Assembly (NCBI RefSeq): GCF_040712315.1
Contig: NC_134017.1
Location: forward strand, 25,958,322-26,022,321
DNA from: Castanea sativa
Lineage: Eukaryota; Streptophyta; Magnoliopsida; Fagales; Fagaceae
Length of the DNA: 64,000 nt
Direction: 5' to 3'
A program made the position numbers and the translations under genes. The notes under the pieces were generated by a model that saw nothing but the letters and a program-made list of their open reading frames with translations, did not search any database and was not told the origin of the DNA. Of this stretch, positions 52,729-62,639 are shown in pieces (within the stretch, counting starts at the first letter, position 1; every line of letters starts with the position of its first letter).

Positions 52729-54670
52729 TCTCCTTCCTTCTCCTCCTTTTCGGCCAAGCAAACTCTAAGTCTCAGCTCAATGACAAAGAACAAACAGTCC
52801 TACTGAAACTAAAGCAACATTGGATTTTCTCTAAGCCACTTGGGTTTAAGGAGTTCAAGTGGCTTAAAGATAGTGGCGACTGGCAAGATCCACCATCTCC
52901 AAGCCACTTGAACCCCTTAAACTCCTCCCACAGCGGTGATTGGCAAGAGATCACTTGCACCAATGGAAAAGTCACCCAACTACTACTTCAAAACAAGAAC
53001 ATCACCCAAACAGTACCACCCTTCATCTGTGACCTCAAGAATCTCACAGTCATTGACCTTTCAAACAACCATTTCTCAAGAGTTTCCTAAAGCTCTCTGC
53101 AACTGTTCCAAGCTCGTAGAGCTCGACCTCTCGCAGAATTACTTCGTTGGCACAATCTCCTTTGACATTTACCGCTTGTCTCACCTGCGCCACCTCAACC
53201 TTGGAGCCAACAGCTTCTATCGTAACATTCCATCATCTATTGGACAGTTAACGGAGCCAAGGACGCTTCAGCTTTTGCAGTGTGCATTTTACGGTTCTTT
53301 CCCGTGAGAAATAGGCAACTTGTTCAATCTTGAATCACTGCAGTTGGCCTATAATGTAAACATGACAGCAGCAGAGTTGCCACCAAGCTTTACGCAGTTA
53401 AAGAAGCTCGAGTATTTATGGATTTCTGGGTCTAATTTGAATGGGGAAATTCCAGAAACGATTGGAGAAATGGAAGCTTTGGTGCATTTGGATTTGTCAA
53501 AGAGCAATCTGACAGGTAAAATTCCTAGCAATTTGTTTATGCCAAAGAATTTAAGTATTGTGTATCTTTTCAGGAACCAATAGTCTGGGGAGATTCCTCG
53601 CGTGGTTGAAGCATTTAACATTGATGTTGTTGATCTCTCGGATAGTAAATTGACCGGAACCATACCTGATGATTTTGGCAGACTCAGAAACATGACGGTT
53701 CTAAGTTTGTTTTTCAATCAGTTATCTGGAAAAATCCCGGACAGTATTGGTCGTCTTCCAAGTCTGGTGGTCCTTAAAAGTGTTTAGCAACAATTTATCA
53801 GAAAATCTGTTCTGGAATTTGGGCGGTATTCTATGCTTGTAGAGTTCCAAGAGTTGCAGACAATAGGCTTGAAGGTGAGTTGCCAGAACACTTGTGTGAT
53901 AACGGAGGGTTGTTGGGTGTGGTAGATTTTAACAACAACCTCACTGGAGAATGCCTAAGTCGCTTGGCAATTGCAATGGTTTGAAAATTGTGACTGTTTA
54001 CAATAATAGGCTTTCTAGGGATATTCTTAGCGGCCTATAGACATCATTGAATTTGGACATCTTGATTTTAAGCAACAATTCCTTTACAGGTGGGCTTCCT
54101 CAAATTGTGGCAAGGAGTCTCTCAACTTTTCTGGCTCAAAGTGTGGCAAGGAGTCTCTCAACTTTTCTGGTACGATCCCAGCTGGAGTGTCTTCTTGGAA
54201 GACTTTGGTGGTATTTAAGGCTAGTAATAACCACTTTATTGGCACAATTCCTCCGGAGTTAACATCTCTTACTTATTTAACAGCTCTTTTACTTGATCAA
54301 AATCAACTCTCAGGCTCCCTTCCATCAGATTTCATTTCTCTGGGCTTATTCCGGAGAAATTAGGTAATTTGGCAGGTCTTACAGAGTTGGACTTGTCAAA
54401 AAACCAACTTTCCGGCCAAATACCACCCTAGCTTGGCCTGTTGAAATTCACTTTACTCAATCTCTCTTCCAATCACTTGACTGGGAGGACCCCAACCCAG
54501 TTTGAAAATGATGCATATGAGCTGCTGAACAATATTGCTCTCTGTGCTGATAAGCCATCTTTCATCATTAACAACTGCAAATATTTTGAACCTCTTAAAT
54601 CAAGTAAAGTTCCCAACATCTTTTTCACTTTATTTGTGGGTTTGGCTGTTCTAGCGATTCTCTATTTTTT
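52729..54670 (+). pseudogene. LRR receptor-like kinase pseudogene (HSL1-type ectodomain only)
   Basis: This is the ectodomain of a plasma-membrane leucine-rich-repeat receptor kinase. After a partial hydrophobic leader (SFLLLFGQANS) come the LRRNT cap (LNDKEQTVLLKLKQ...GDWQEITC) and about 18-20 LRRs, such as LTVIDLSNNHFS, LVELDLSQNYFVGTI, LVHLDLSKSNLTGKIPSNLF and LTGTIPDDFGRLRNMTVLSL. A C-terminal cap and a membrane span (IFFTLFVGLAVLAILYFFFF, about 54618-54680) follow. Stops at 53305 (TGA) and 53581 (TAG) and frameshifts near 53075, 53775 and 53830-54040 break it. A 36 bp in-frame duplication lies at 54106-54177. The kinase domain is entirely absent: the sequence passes from the membrane span into a poly(T) run and a tandem duplication. 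The text resembles the HAESA/HSL1 subfamily. Confidence 0.88.
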
Positions 54671-56005
54671 TTTTTTTTTTAGGGGAGGGGGAGTTGTAGA
54701 AAAAACAATTATGCAAGGATTGATGTCAATTATTTTTAAGTAAAATTGCGTAAATTTTACATTTTTTTTCTCTTATAAACCTCTTATACACGGACTGATA
54801 TGAAATCTCTTATGTGGCGTTTGGTACGAGGAATCCACATTACTCCTGGCATCTAGATTCTCAGGAATGTAGTTATTCCTATGTTTGGTTTTATTGGGAG
54901 ATTCACAGGAATGTGAGATGATAATGCTTGGTGTATTCCTAGGAATCTTAAATGAATTATTTGTTTTTTCCATTTTGTCCTTAGATTTGAATGTGAAGTA
55001 CCAAGCCCATTAAAAAAAAATCTTCCTTTAAATAAATAATGAAAAAATATATATAAACTATTAATTAGTTCTGTAAAAAAATATCTTACTCTAAATAGAT
55101 AGATAAAAAACATTATATAAACTATCAATTAGCAATACATTCATTAAAACTGTGATCTAACGTTTCAAAATGACAAGAATAATACAAAAATAACTATTAA
55201 CAGAGTTATTTATCCTGTTTATGTTGTTTTGGTGGGAAAAGATAAAGACAAGAGAGAAGATATTGATAATTTGTTTGATAGTTTATCTTAATTGCTTAAA
55301 TGATAAGGAAAAAGGGTTAAAATTGTCAATTTATAAAAAATACAATTTATTTTAAGTTTGGGAATCTGGATTCCCACATGTTTTAAAGGGAATCTGGATT
55401 CCCACATGTTTTAAAGGGAATCCACATTCCTACTGAGAGGGGTTTAAGGATTCCCCTGGCATCTGATTCCTTAGCGTAATTTGCAACCAAACATGGGAAT
55501 CTTTAAACATTTCTGAGAATCTTAAAACATTACCCCGTACCAAACGCCACCTTAGTTCATTAGACTATTTCTTTTAAATAAATCATTAGATAATCATTTT
55601 AAAAATTTTAGCTTAATAAGTAAATAACATTAATTCAGAAAAAAATTATTATTAGTGTTATTATTGCTATTGCACTTTTATAATACCTGTGTTAAAATGC
55701 TTCTTTTTTTGTTTTTGTAGGAGAGGGGGAATTGTAGAAAAAATAATTATGCACGAATTAATGTGAATTATTTTTAAGTAAAATTGTGTAAATTTTATAT
55801 ATATATATATATATATTTTTTTTTTTCTCTCTTATATACATAATGATACGAATGTTCTTAGTTCATTAAATTATTTCTTTTAAATAAATCATTAGATAAT
55901 CATTTTAAAAAATTTAGCTTAATAAGTAATAACATTAATTCAGAAAAAAAATATTATTATTAATATTGCACTTTTATAATACCTGTATTAAAATGCTTCG
56001 TTCCA
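54661..56005. repeat. ~300 bp tandem duplication, copy 1 interrupted by a MITE
   Basis: Copy 1 (about 54661-54812 plus 55552-55703) and copy 2 (about 55704-56005) share 'ggagggggagttgtagaaaa', 'ttatttttaagtaaaattg', 'gttcattaga/aatta(t)ttc', 'aaataaatcattagataatc' and 'cttttataatacctgt(g/a)tta'. Copy 2 reads straight through 'gttcttagttcatt' where copy 1 has the 739 bp MITE between TTA and TTAG. (TA)n at 55796-55817 is in copy 2 only. Confidence 0.9.
54810..55554. mobile_element. PIF/Harbinger-like MITE, 739 bp, TTA TSD, empty site next door
   Basis: The left end is TGTGGCGTTTGGTACGAGG and the reverse complement of the right end is GGTGGCGTTTGGTACGGGG (17 of 19 equal). The duplicated target is TTA (54810-54812 and 55552-55554). 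The interior has repeated 'ggaatctggattcccacatg' (55365 and 55389) and related 'gggaatccacattcct' phrases, and no transposase. The unoccupied site in copy 2 of the tandem duplication (about 55850) confirms the borders. Confidence 0.92.
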
Positions 56006-56305
56006 GAATAAAAACCTTTCTATGCTAAAAAAATATATAAAGTAGGAAAAAATATAATTAAAATAACATATTGGTAAAAAAAAAGAAGCGATAGAGAATA
56101 TGCGGTAAAGAGAATTGGCATTTCGTTTTTCTTCACTTCTCTCTTCTCAAGATAAAGAGAAATGATATGACCAACATAAATGAAGTTATAGCCTTCCTAT
56201 ATAAAATAAATAATAATAAAAAAAGCAAAGAAAAAACAAGAGAGCAAAGTAGTGGGAGATTTAAAAAAAAAAAAAATGATTCGACTTGACAAGGCACTCA
56301 CGTGG
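56006..56305. other. AT-rich intergenic sequence
   Basis: Nothing recognisable beyond A-rich runs. Confidence 0.4.
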
Positions 56306-56370
56306 TAGTTGGCAGGTGACCTTTTTTTTTTTTTTTTTTTTTTTTTGAGAAACTAGTTGGCAGGTGACCT
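56306..56370 (-). mobile_element. poly(T) micro-insertion with perfect 17 bp TSD
   Basis: 'tagttggcaggtgacct' occurs at 56306-56322 and 56354-56370. The 31 bp between is T24 plus 'gagaaac'. The TSD length and T run (complement of poly(A)) fit target-primed reverse transcription that copied essentially only the tail. Confidence 0.85.
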
Positions 56371-57723
56371 GAGAGAGGAAAATAGATTTTTAATTTATGT
56401 TGGGTTTGGTGGGCTTGGTGGGCTTGGGGTTTTAAGCCCATCTAAATCCAATTTAAATCAACTCAATTTTCGGCCATGCTATTATATCGCTATCCACACA
56501 CAATTTTCGACCAGTGCATTTCAAGAAAAAAAAATATAAAACAATTGTAATTAACTTTTTAGGAAGAATATCAAAATTAAACAATTAACCAAATCAGTAA
56601 TTTGTGCTGGAAATGTGATATATAAAAAGAACTTATTTTTAGAAGAATACATCGAAAGAAATTAAAATTTGATAATCACGGTGGTAGTTTATTGCATTTG
56701 CAAATGATACCATGCTATTATATATCTATCCACACAAATTGTTCAACCATTACAGTTCAAGAAAAAAAAAATGATGATGCCAAAAATGGTCATCAGTCGT
56801 GGACCTCTTCTAAGTCCTAGACGAGGTGATGTTTCCTGCAAAGATGAGAGAGAATACACCGGAGTGGCATCAGCCAATGGTTCTCTTATGACTAAGTTAG
56901 AAAGCTCTTTAATATCTCTTAGAAAATAAGAATATAATTTTGTATATTTTGGTGTGCATACCTTTCTTCCTATATTTTATGGCTTATTTATAGCCTATTC
57001 TTGTATTGTCAGTTGGGGCCTTTAATGGCACTCTTGGCTGCTTGAGTAACGTATATCTAAGTATAAATGGAGACTTAATTGACTCATTATCGCTTTGCTT
57101 ATCGTTGTAGCGTTGTAGCTCGTCGGTTACAAATTCATTTATTGACACGTAGTTAATGATGTAACCTCGTCTAAGGTACTGACACATATATATTATTCAA
57201 CTCGTCAGTTGCCCCCCTTAATCCCTCGTCGTTGCTTATTGACAATCATAGGAATATGAAAGGTCAGATGGCTTCCATTGACAACTCTTGGGATTCCTTT
57301 CTTGTTGAATTAAATGCAGTGTGACCATGCCTCAGATTGTAGACACGTGTCTATTCTTTCCTGGTTGGATGTGCAAATGTGTCCCTTGATTTTTCTGTGC
57401 CTTGAATCTTGTTTTCTTTTAACTTTTGGTTTCCCTCTCTCTTTTTCACTTTGTCTTCCTTATGCTCTCAAGTTTCTCTACATGTTCCTAGTGAGTTTCC
57501 TTATTTCTATCTTAATCCATAGTTGATTAATTTGCCATTAGATTAGATTCCCCTTCCATTTCGTTTTTCTTTGCTAGGTTAGGGGTTTTTTCTTGAATCT
57601 TCAAGTGGCCAGCGCCTTCCATTGGGGTAATTTGTGTCTCAGGCCTGTGCTCTTAAGCCCGTGTTGCTTAAGCTCTACGCACTGATCTGCCAATCTTTTA
57701 TTTGGCATCACCTAAACAATGAA
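56371..57723. other. sequence upstream of the putative gypsy gene, LTR-like in part
   Basis: 56770-57215 ('gatgatgccaaaaatggtca', 'cctcttctaagtcctagacg', 'ttatggcttatttatagcc', ending 'ctcgtcagttgcccccct') has the look of an LTR of the element carrying the next gene, but no second copy is visible, so this is unproven. 57300-57630 is a T-rich leader-like stretch. Confidence 0.3.
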
Positions 57724-60706
57724 ATGGTTAAGGAGAGAGTATATGTTAGGTCGAGTGAGCTAGACAAGGGATTATTGTCTAACAATAACCCTATTGGTGT
57801 AGAGGTGGATACGACTACTTCCAAACCTTCTTCATCTTCCCAACCTAAGCCTTTTCATGCCCTTGATGAGAATTGTGTCCTGAAAGAAAAGCATATTAGG
57901 AGATTTAGGAAGAGGTTTCAATTTTCCTCCAAAACAAACATATGCCTTTCTCGCCCAAATGAAAAAGCTTATGCCTTTGCCCACACTGAGGAGTGTTTTT
58001 ATGAGACCTCTTTCTTGTGTGGCCTCTATTTTCCCATCCATCCTTTTATCTTAAAGTTGCTTGATCATCTAAAAGTTTCCCCTAATCAGCTCGTCCCAAA
58101 TTCTTGGAGGACGATTGTGAGTTGTATGTCTAAATGGATGACTATTCATGAGAGGGATATGATAAAGATTAATGAGTTCTTCCATCTTTATCACCTAAAA
58201 CCCTCGACCCACTATAGGATCGTCCGAGAGTACCTTCTTCTTTTCATCATAGGAAGTCGAGGTACTTCTTCATCTCTGGAAAAGGTTAGGAAATCAATTC
58301 TGACAAGGTTTGGGGTAAGGTGCCCATGTTGTTGCGTAGGTGGGAGGTTCCCTCACTTGGTGCATGTTTCCCCCCTTTGGGACTTTACATCGTCCTTACT
58401 AACTCTTCTCCTATTGTTTTCTGTTTATTTTGTAGCTTTAACTTGTCCACATTTGAAGAGTTGTTATAAAGAGTGCCTCCAGGTAGCATTGGATTTCGCT
58501 TTGAGTGCTGAGGATTTTGACGAACTTGTTGACCCACGATCTCTGTACGATCACTTCTTAGGTCCTAAGCCTTCTGGCTACGTTCTTCAACTAATTCTAA
58601 GGGAAGAAAGAAGTAAGTGTTTGAATTTTGCATTCTTATCTCGTCAGTCTTTGTCTCATCAACATATTTATGATCTTTCTTCTTACTTTCCCTATCTTGT
58701 AGAGATGGTCACCCGGTTCAACCAAGACAAATATGCTTATGCAAAGGGGAAGAAGAATGAACCCTTATCCAAACTGATGGTTCTAGGGTATCATATTAAC
58801 TCCAATTCAACCTCTTTACCTTCTTCTCCTATTATGTCGCACGAGGAGCTACCTTCGCCACCTAGGACTAGAGCCAAAAGGAAGGAAAAGAGCTCACAAT
58901 GTCATTACCAAGGACAAGCTCAAGGCCTTGTCTTCTGTTCTCTTGCACAAGCTTGTTAGGTGTCATATCCAAAAGATGCTACAGGTAAGGGGGTTTTTTT
59001 TTTTTTTTTTGTTTTTGTTTTGGAAATGCTGCTCTCCTTCTCTTTTTATGCATATTTTCTTCTCTTCTTTTTAGGTTCTTGGAGAGTTGCTGCATTTGAC
59101 GATTGATTATCTTGAGACTAAGGAGAAGATAGTGATGGCTAGGTCCAAGGCTAAGGCTGTGGAGGCCAAATATTCAATACTAAGAAAATAGCTGATTGAG
59201 GCCATGAATGATGCCAACGAAGCTAAGGCCAAGTTGAAGAATATCTCTAATGAGCTAAAGGTGGAGAAGATGCTCATCACTCAAAAAGATGAGCAGATTT
59301 AGTTAACCCTATTAAAGCTTGACTTAGAACGCGAGAAGGCTATTGCTAACTTTCTACTTTCGGAGACTTACTCAATTGCTAAATTCGAAAAATATTTCAA
59401 AAGCTTTAAGCTCCTCCGAAGGTGGGCGATGAAGCATATAAGATTGAATTTATTCAATCATTTTGTTGGCTTTATTATGTGTCAATTTGCTTGTAATTCA
59501 ACATTTAGAAACCCTTGTATTTAGGTGGGAATCATGTAAGGGTAGTGTGTAAGAGAGTGTGAAGAAAAGTTCAAGAGTTTGCACTCAAGCAGGGGCTCGT
59601 GACTAGACCTCATGATTGGCTTGCAGCTAATGAGTCAAAAAAAAGAGGCACACGTGTGAAGCATGTAGTGGGAGTTAAAGGGTCACGTCAGCTGTCGCAC
59701 TACAAGACAAAACTTCTAGCTAGCTAGGCAGTTAGCTCGCAACTCGTTCCAGTTGCGAGCTCGAGTCGCTAGAATGCACTGTTTGGTTAAAACTGACCTT
59801 TCGCATTCCAAATACACACCAGTATAAATACCCTTTATACCCATGTATTGTAGAGAGCTTCCAAAGAGAATTTTGAAAGAGAAACCCTAGAGAGAAACCC
59901 TAGAGAGAAACAAGATTGACTCATCCACAATCTTCATCTTTTGATTCTCTAAATTCCTCTACTCTCACCCTCTCTATTGTTACATCCTTGAGAGGTACAT
60001 TTAGCAAAATCCTTTCTCACCATACCCATATCTATGAGAAGGTTATTCGGTACTTGGGAAGCAGTTAGGAAGGGACCAATTGATATTGGATGATGCTATG
60101 GACTATAGCGGAATTTGGTAAGCTAGAGAAGACAAAGGTTTAGCGTAACCTTGTTGGAGTAAGAAACTTGGAGGGCTTAGGTACACTGGGTACTTTAGGC
60201 TTGGAGGGTCTTTTACTGTTCATGTATCTCAACTTCATTCTTTAGTGGATTATTGACCGCTTGGAGGGCGGCAGAGAGGTTTTATGCCGAGGACTTCGGT
60301 TTCCTCTTCGATAACACATCGTTGTGTTGTCTTTGTGTTTGCATCTCTCTTCCCTTAATCTTTACCTTTTAATTGCTGTTGTGGTTGTGATTAATTTCAG
60401 TTTAGATTGTTTTACCAACTCTGATTTAGCTTATTTTCGTATTTCGCACCTACATTGTTTGATAATAAGTTTGTATTGGTAATTTGTAATTTGGGGGTCT
60501 AAATGTTCATAGGTGTTTTACACACTTTTGAACATTCAAAGCATTATCCTGAGGTCTATTACTCTAGCATTGATTTTGAGGCAATAGATAAAGAAATGAT
60601 GACTGATGAAGCTGCTGAACAGGCTAGAGCCAACGAGCAAGTTGGAGTTAGAGGAGAAGAGGAAGGAGAAGGCCTTGAGAATGTACTTGTTGATCCCCAT
60701 GATTAA
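57724..60706 (+). pseudogene. retroelement gene with putative gypsy type transposon domain, split by a solo LTR
   Basis: The first in-frame ATG is at 57724 (upstream in-frame codons from 57634 have no Met start). Residues about 75-220 (RPNEKAYAFAHTEECFYETS, FPIHPFILKLLDHLKVSPNQ, LVPNSWRTIVSCMSKW, STHYRIVREYLLLF) match what I know of PF04195, a domain found in internal regions of plant Ty3 elements; its function is not established. A possible intron (about 58326-58435, 'gtaagg...ttttgtag') follows, then more coding to 58959. A frameshifted coiled-coil region (ETKEKIVMARSKAKAVEAKY, ANEAKAKLKNISNELKVEK, 59105-59275) carries in-frame stops. The end (YSSIDFEAIDKEMMTDEAAE, to 60706) is separated by a 1.1 kb insertion. 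It is not functional as it stands. Confidence 0.6.
59432..60544 (+). mobile_element. solo-LTR-like insertion, ~1.1 kb
   Basis: Coding text stops at RWAMKH (59437) and resumes at HYPEVYYSSIDF (60542). The hexamer 'aagcat' borders the insert on both sides (59432-59437 and 60539-60544), suggesting a 5-6 bp target duplication. The insert has a TATA box (TATAAATA, 59823-59830), an upstream perfect 10 bp inverted repeat GCTCGCAACT-CGTTCC-AGTTGCGAGC (59735-59760), the repeated 'gagagaaaccctaga' (about 59877-59910) and a long R-U5-like region. No coding sequence is present. Promoter-like layout without genes fits a solo LTR; exact ends are uncertain. Confidence 0.65.
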
Positions 60707-60959
60707 ACCTTTTTTTTAATGGTTTTCCCTTGTTTTTGGGCTTATGCCTGTCCATGTTTTGACGAGTTTCTTTTGTGAAGACATTATCTTTTTCTTTCTT
60801 TCTACAAACAATTAGAATATTTTAATGCTCATATGTTCTTTGATAATGCTTATACTCCTATAAACATCTTGACACTTATGTGATCTTTTTTGTCAAATTT
60901 GGACTTGTAAATTTAGTTACTCGTCCAACTTTGATTCAATCACGTTTTAGCAACTCCAT
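60707..60959. other. 3' non-coding part of the putative gypsy element
   Basis: T-rich sequence between the broken gene and the 79 bp repeats; nothing further recognised. Confidence 0.35.
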
Positions 60960-61375
60960 GAGATTTTTACCTTGTGAATATAAATTTAATCATGCGACTT
61001 TACTCTCGTCATGAGAATTTTAGTCGATAGTGTGATTTTATCTGTTGATTTTTAACCTTGTGAATTTAATCATGCAACTTTACTCTCGTCATGAGAATTT
61101 TAGTTGTTAGTATGATTTTAATCGCTAGTTTTTACCTTGTGAATTTCATCACATAACCTTACTCATGTTTTGAGAATTTGATCATCAATATGATTTTACT
61201 TGTTGGTTTTTACCTTATGAATTTAATCACATGACTTTACTTTCTTCTTGAGAATTTTATTCAATATGATTTTACTCATTGGTTTTTATTTTATGAATTT
61301 AATCACATGACTTTACTCTCGTTTTGAGAATTTGATCATCAATATGATTTTACTCATTTAAAGTTAACCTTATGT
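60960..61375 (+). repeat. ~79 bp tandem repeat, 5 copies
   Basis: 'ctttactctcgtcatgagaa' and variants have their 'tact(c/t)' core at 61001, 61081, 61160, 61239 and 61315 (steps 80, 79, 79 and 76). Each unit reads roughly 'gaatttaatcacatgacttt', 'gagaattt(t/g)a', 'tatgattttactcattggtt', 'tttaccttgt'. It lies just downstream of the putative gypsy gene, as 3' UTR arrays do in Tat-type elements. Confidence 0.88.
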
Positions 61376-61462
61376 GATGGTTTTCCTCTTATTGAGATTT
61401 TTTATTGTCTACATGGTTTTACTCGTTGAATTTTAGCGATGGACCTTCCACTTGGAAACCTA

Positions 61463-61674
61463 TCTTTTACATGGCTTTGAAAACCATACCGGACTGGCCG
61501 ATTCAAATGGTTCAACTTGGAATCGAGCATTAAACCAGTCCGATTATTATTAAAAACTGAAAATAGAAGAAAAACTGTTAAAAACTGGAATTTGCGAATT
61601 TAACTAGCAAAACCGAAAATTGCTATGGTTAAATCGATTGTTAGCAGTTCTTCATTAAAACTTTAGATGCTGTG

Positions 61675-61719
<45 letters not shown>

Positions 61720-62488
61720 GTTTTAGATTTGAGAGGAGAGATTTTGATTTTGAAATTTCTCTCAAGCCTGAAGTGGTGAAGCCTAAGACCCCAACAGTGA
61801 CCCCAAAAACATCAACTCCTATCTTTGTGTTGAGAAAGGAGCCCCAAAACGAAGCAAAACTACAATGATTTGATCTGTCTGCTTCAATATTTGTTTACTG
61901 CTCTTGCATAGTTGCACATACCCATATTGATGAGAGAGACAGAGAAAGGGAGAGAATGTTGAAGAGGGAAGTGAAAATTTAGCAAAAAGTAAAGGATAGG
62001 AAAGAAACTAAGTTCAGAATTGTTGTTTGAAAGTTTGAATAAAATGTGTGGATGTAGTTGATTTTCAAAATGTGTGGTGGGTGTGATATAAACGTGTAAG
62101 TGTAGGATAGGTGGGAAAAAATATCAAGTGGGCAATGATATTGTTACCATGACTTACTTTTTGTTATTTGACAGATTAAAATATAACTAAAATGGTTTGT
62201 AATTGTTACACTTGACCTTTTTATGGTCTTTTTTTTTTTTTTTGGTTGAATTTTGTTAAAGGGTGTCCAAAAGTTGGTAATTTAATATTTGATGTTTTAC
62301 TATTATTTAATTTTTTAGTTAAAATGACTGGTTATAAAATTATATATTTATTTATATAATTAATAATTTATTATTTATGACATCATCGGCTTGACCACTG
62401 GTCGGACCTTGGTCGAACCATAAAACTGGTAACCACTCCCTATTCTGGTTCTTTCATCGTACTGATTTTTAAAACCATGGTCTTTTGT
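61463..62488. mobile_element. hAT-like non-autonomous element, ~1010 bp
   Basis: The element 61471-62480 begins 'atggctttgaaaaccatacc' and ends 'ctgatttttaaaaccatgg', giving a short inverted repeat CATGG(C/T)TTT-AAAA. Subterminal 'accggactggcc' and 'gaccactggtcgg...ggtcgaacc' phrases are typical of a widespread plant hAT-like MITE group. Flanking 8-mers 'tcttttac' and 'tcttttgt' match at 6 of 8 positions. A (GA)n tract is at 61680-61715. No transposase is present. Confidence 0.65.
61680..61715. repeat. (GA)n microsatellite
   Basis: About 18 perfect AG units within the hAT-like element. Confidence 0.97.
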
Positions 62489-62639
62489 ATAGTAAATGAA
62501 CCAAAAACGAGACTTTTAGATTTTCTAAGAGAATGATGTTTATTCATACAAGGAAACTTGTCTCCTTATTCATTATTGCTTAAAAAACAGTTTAAAACAG
62601 TTTAATAAAAGTAAATTGACAAAATCATCTAGCTAACAA

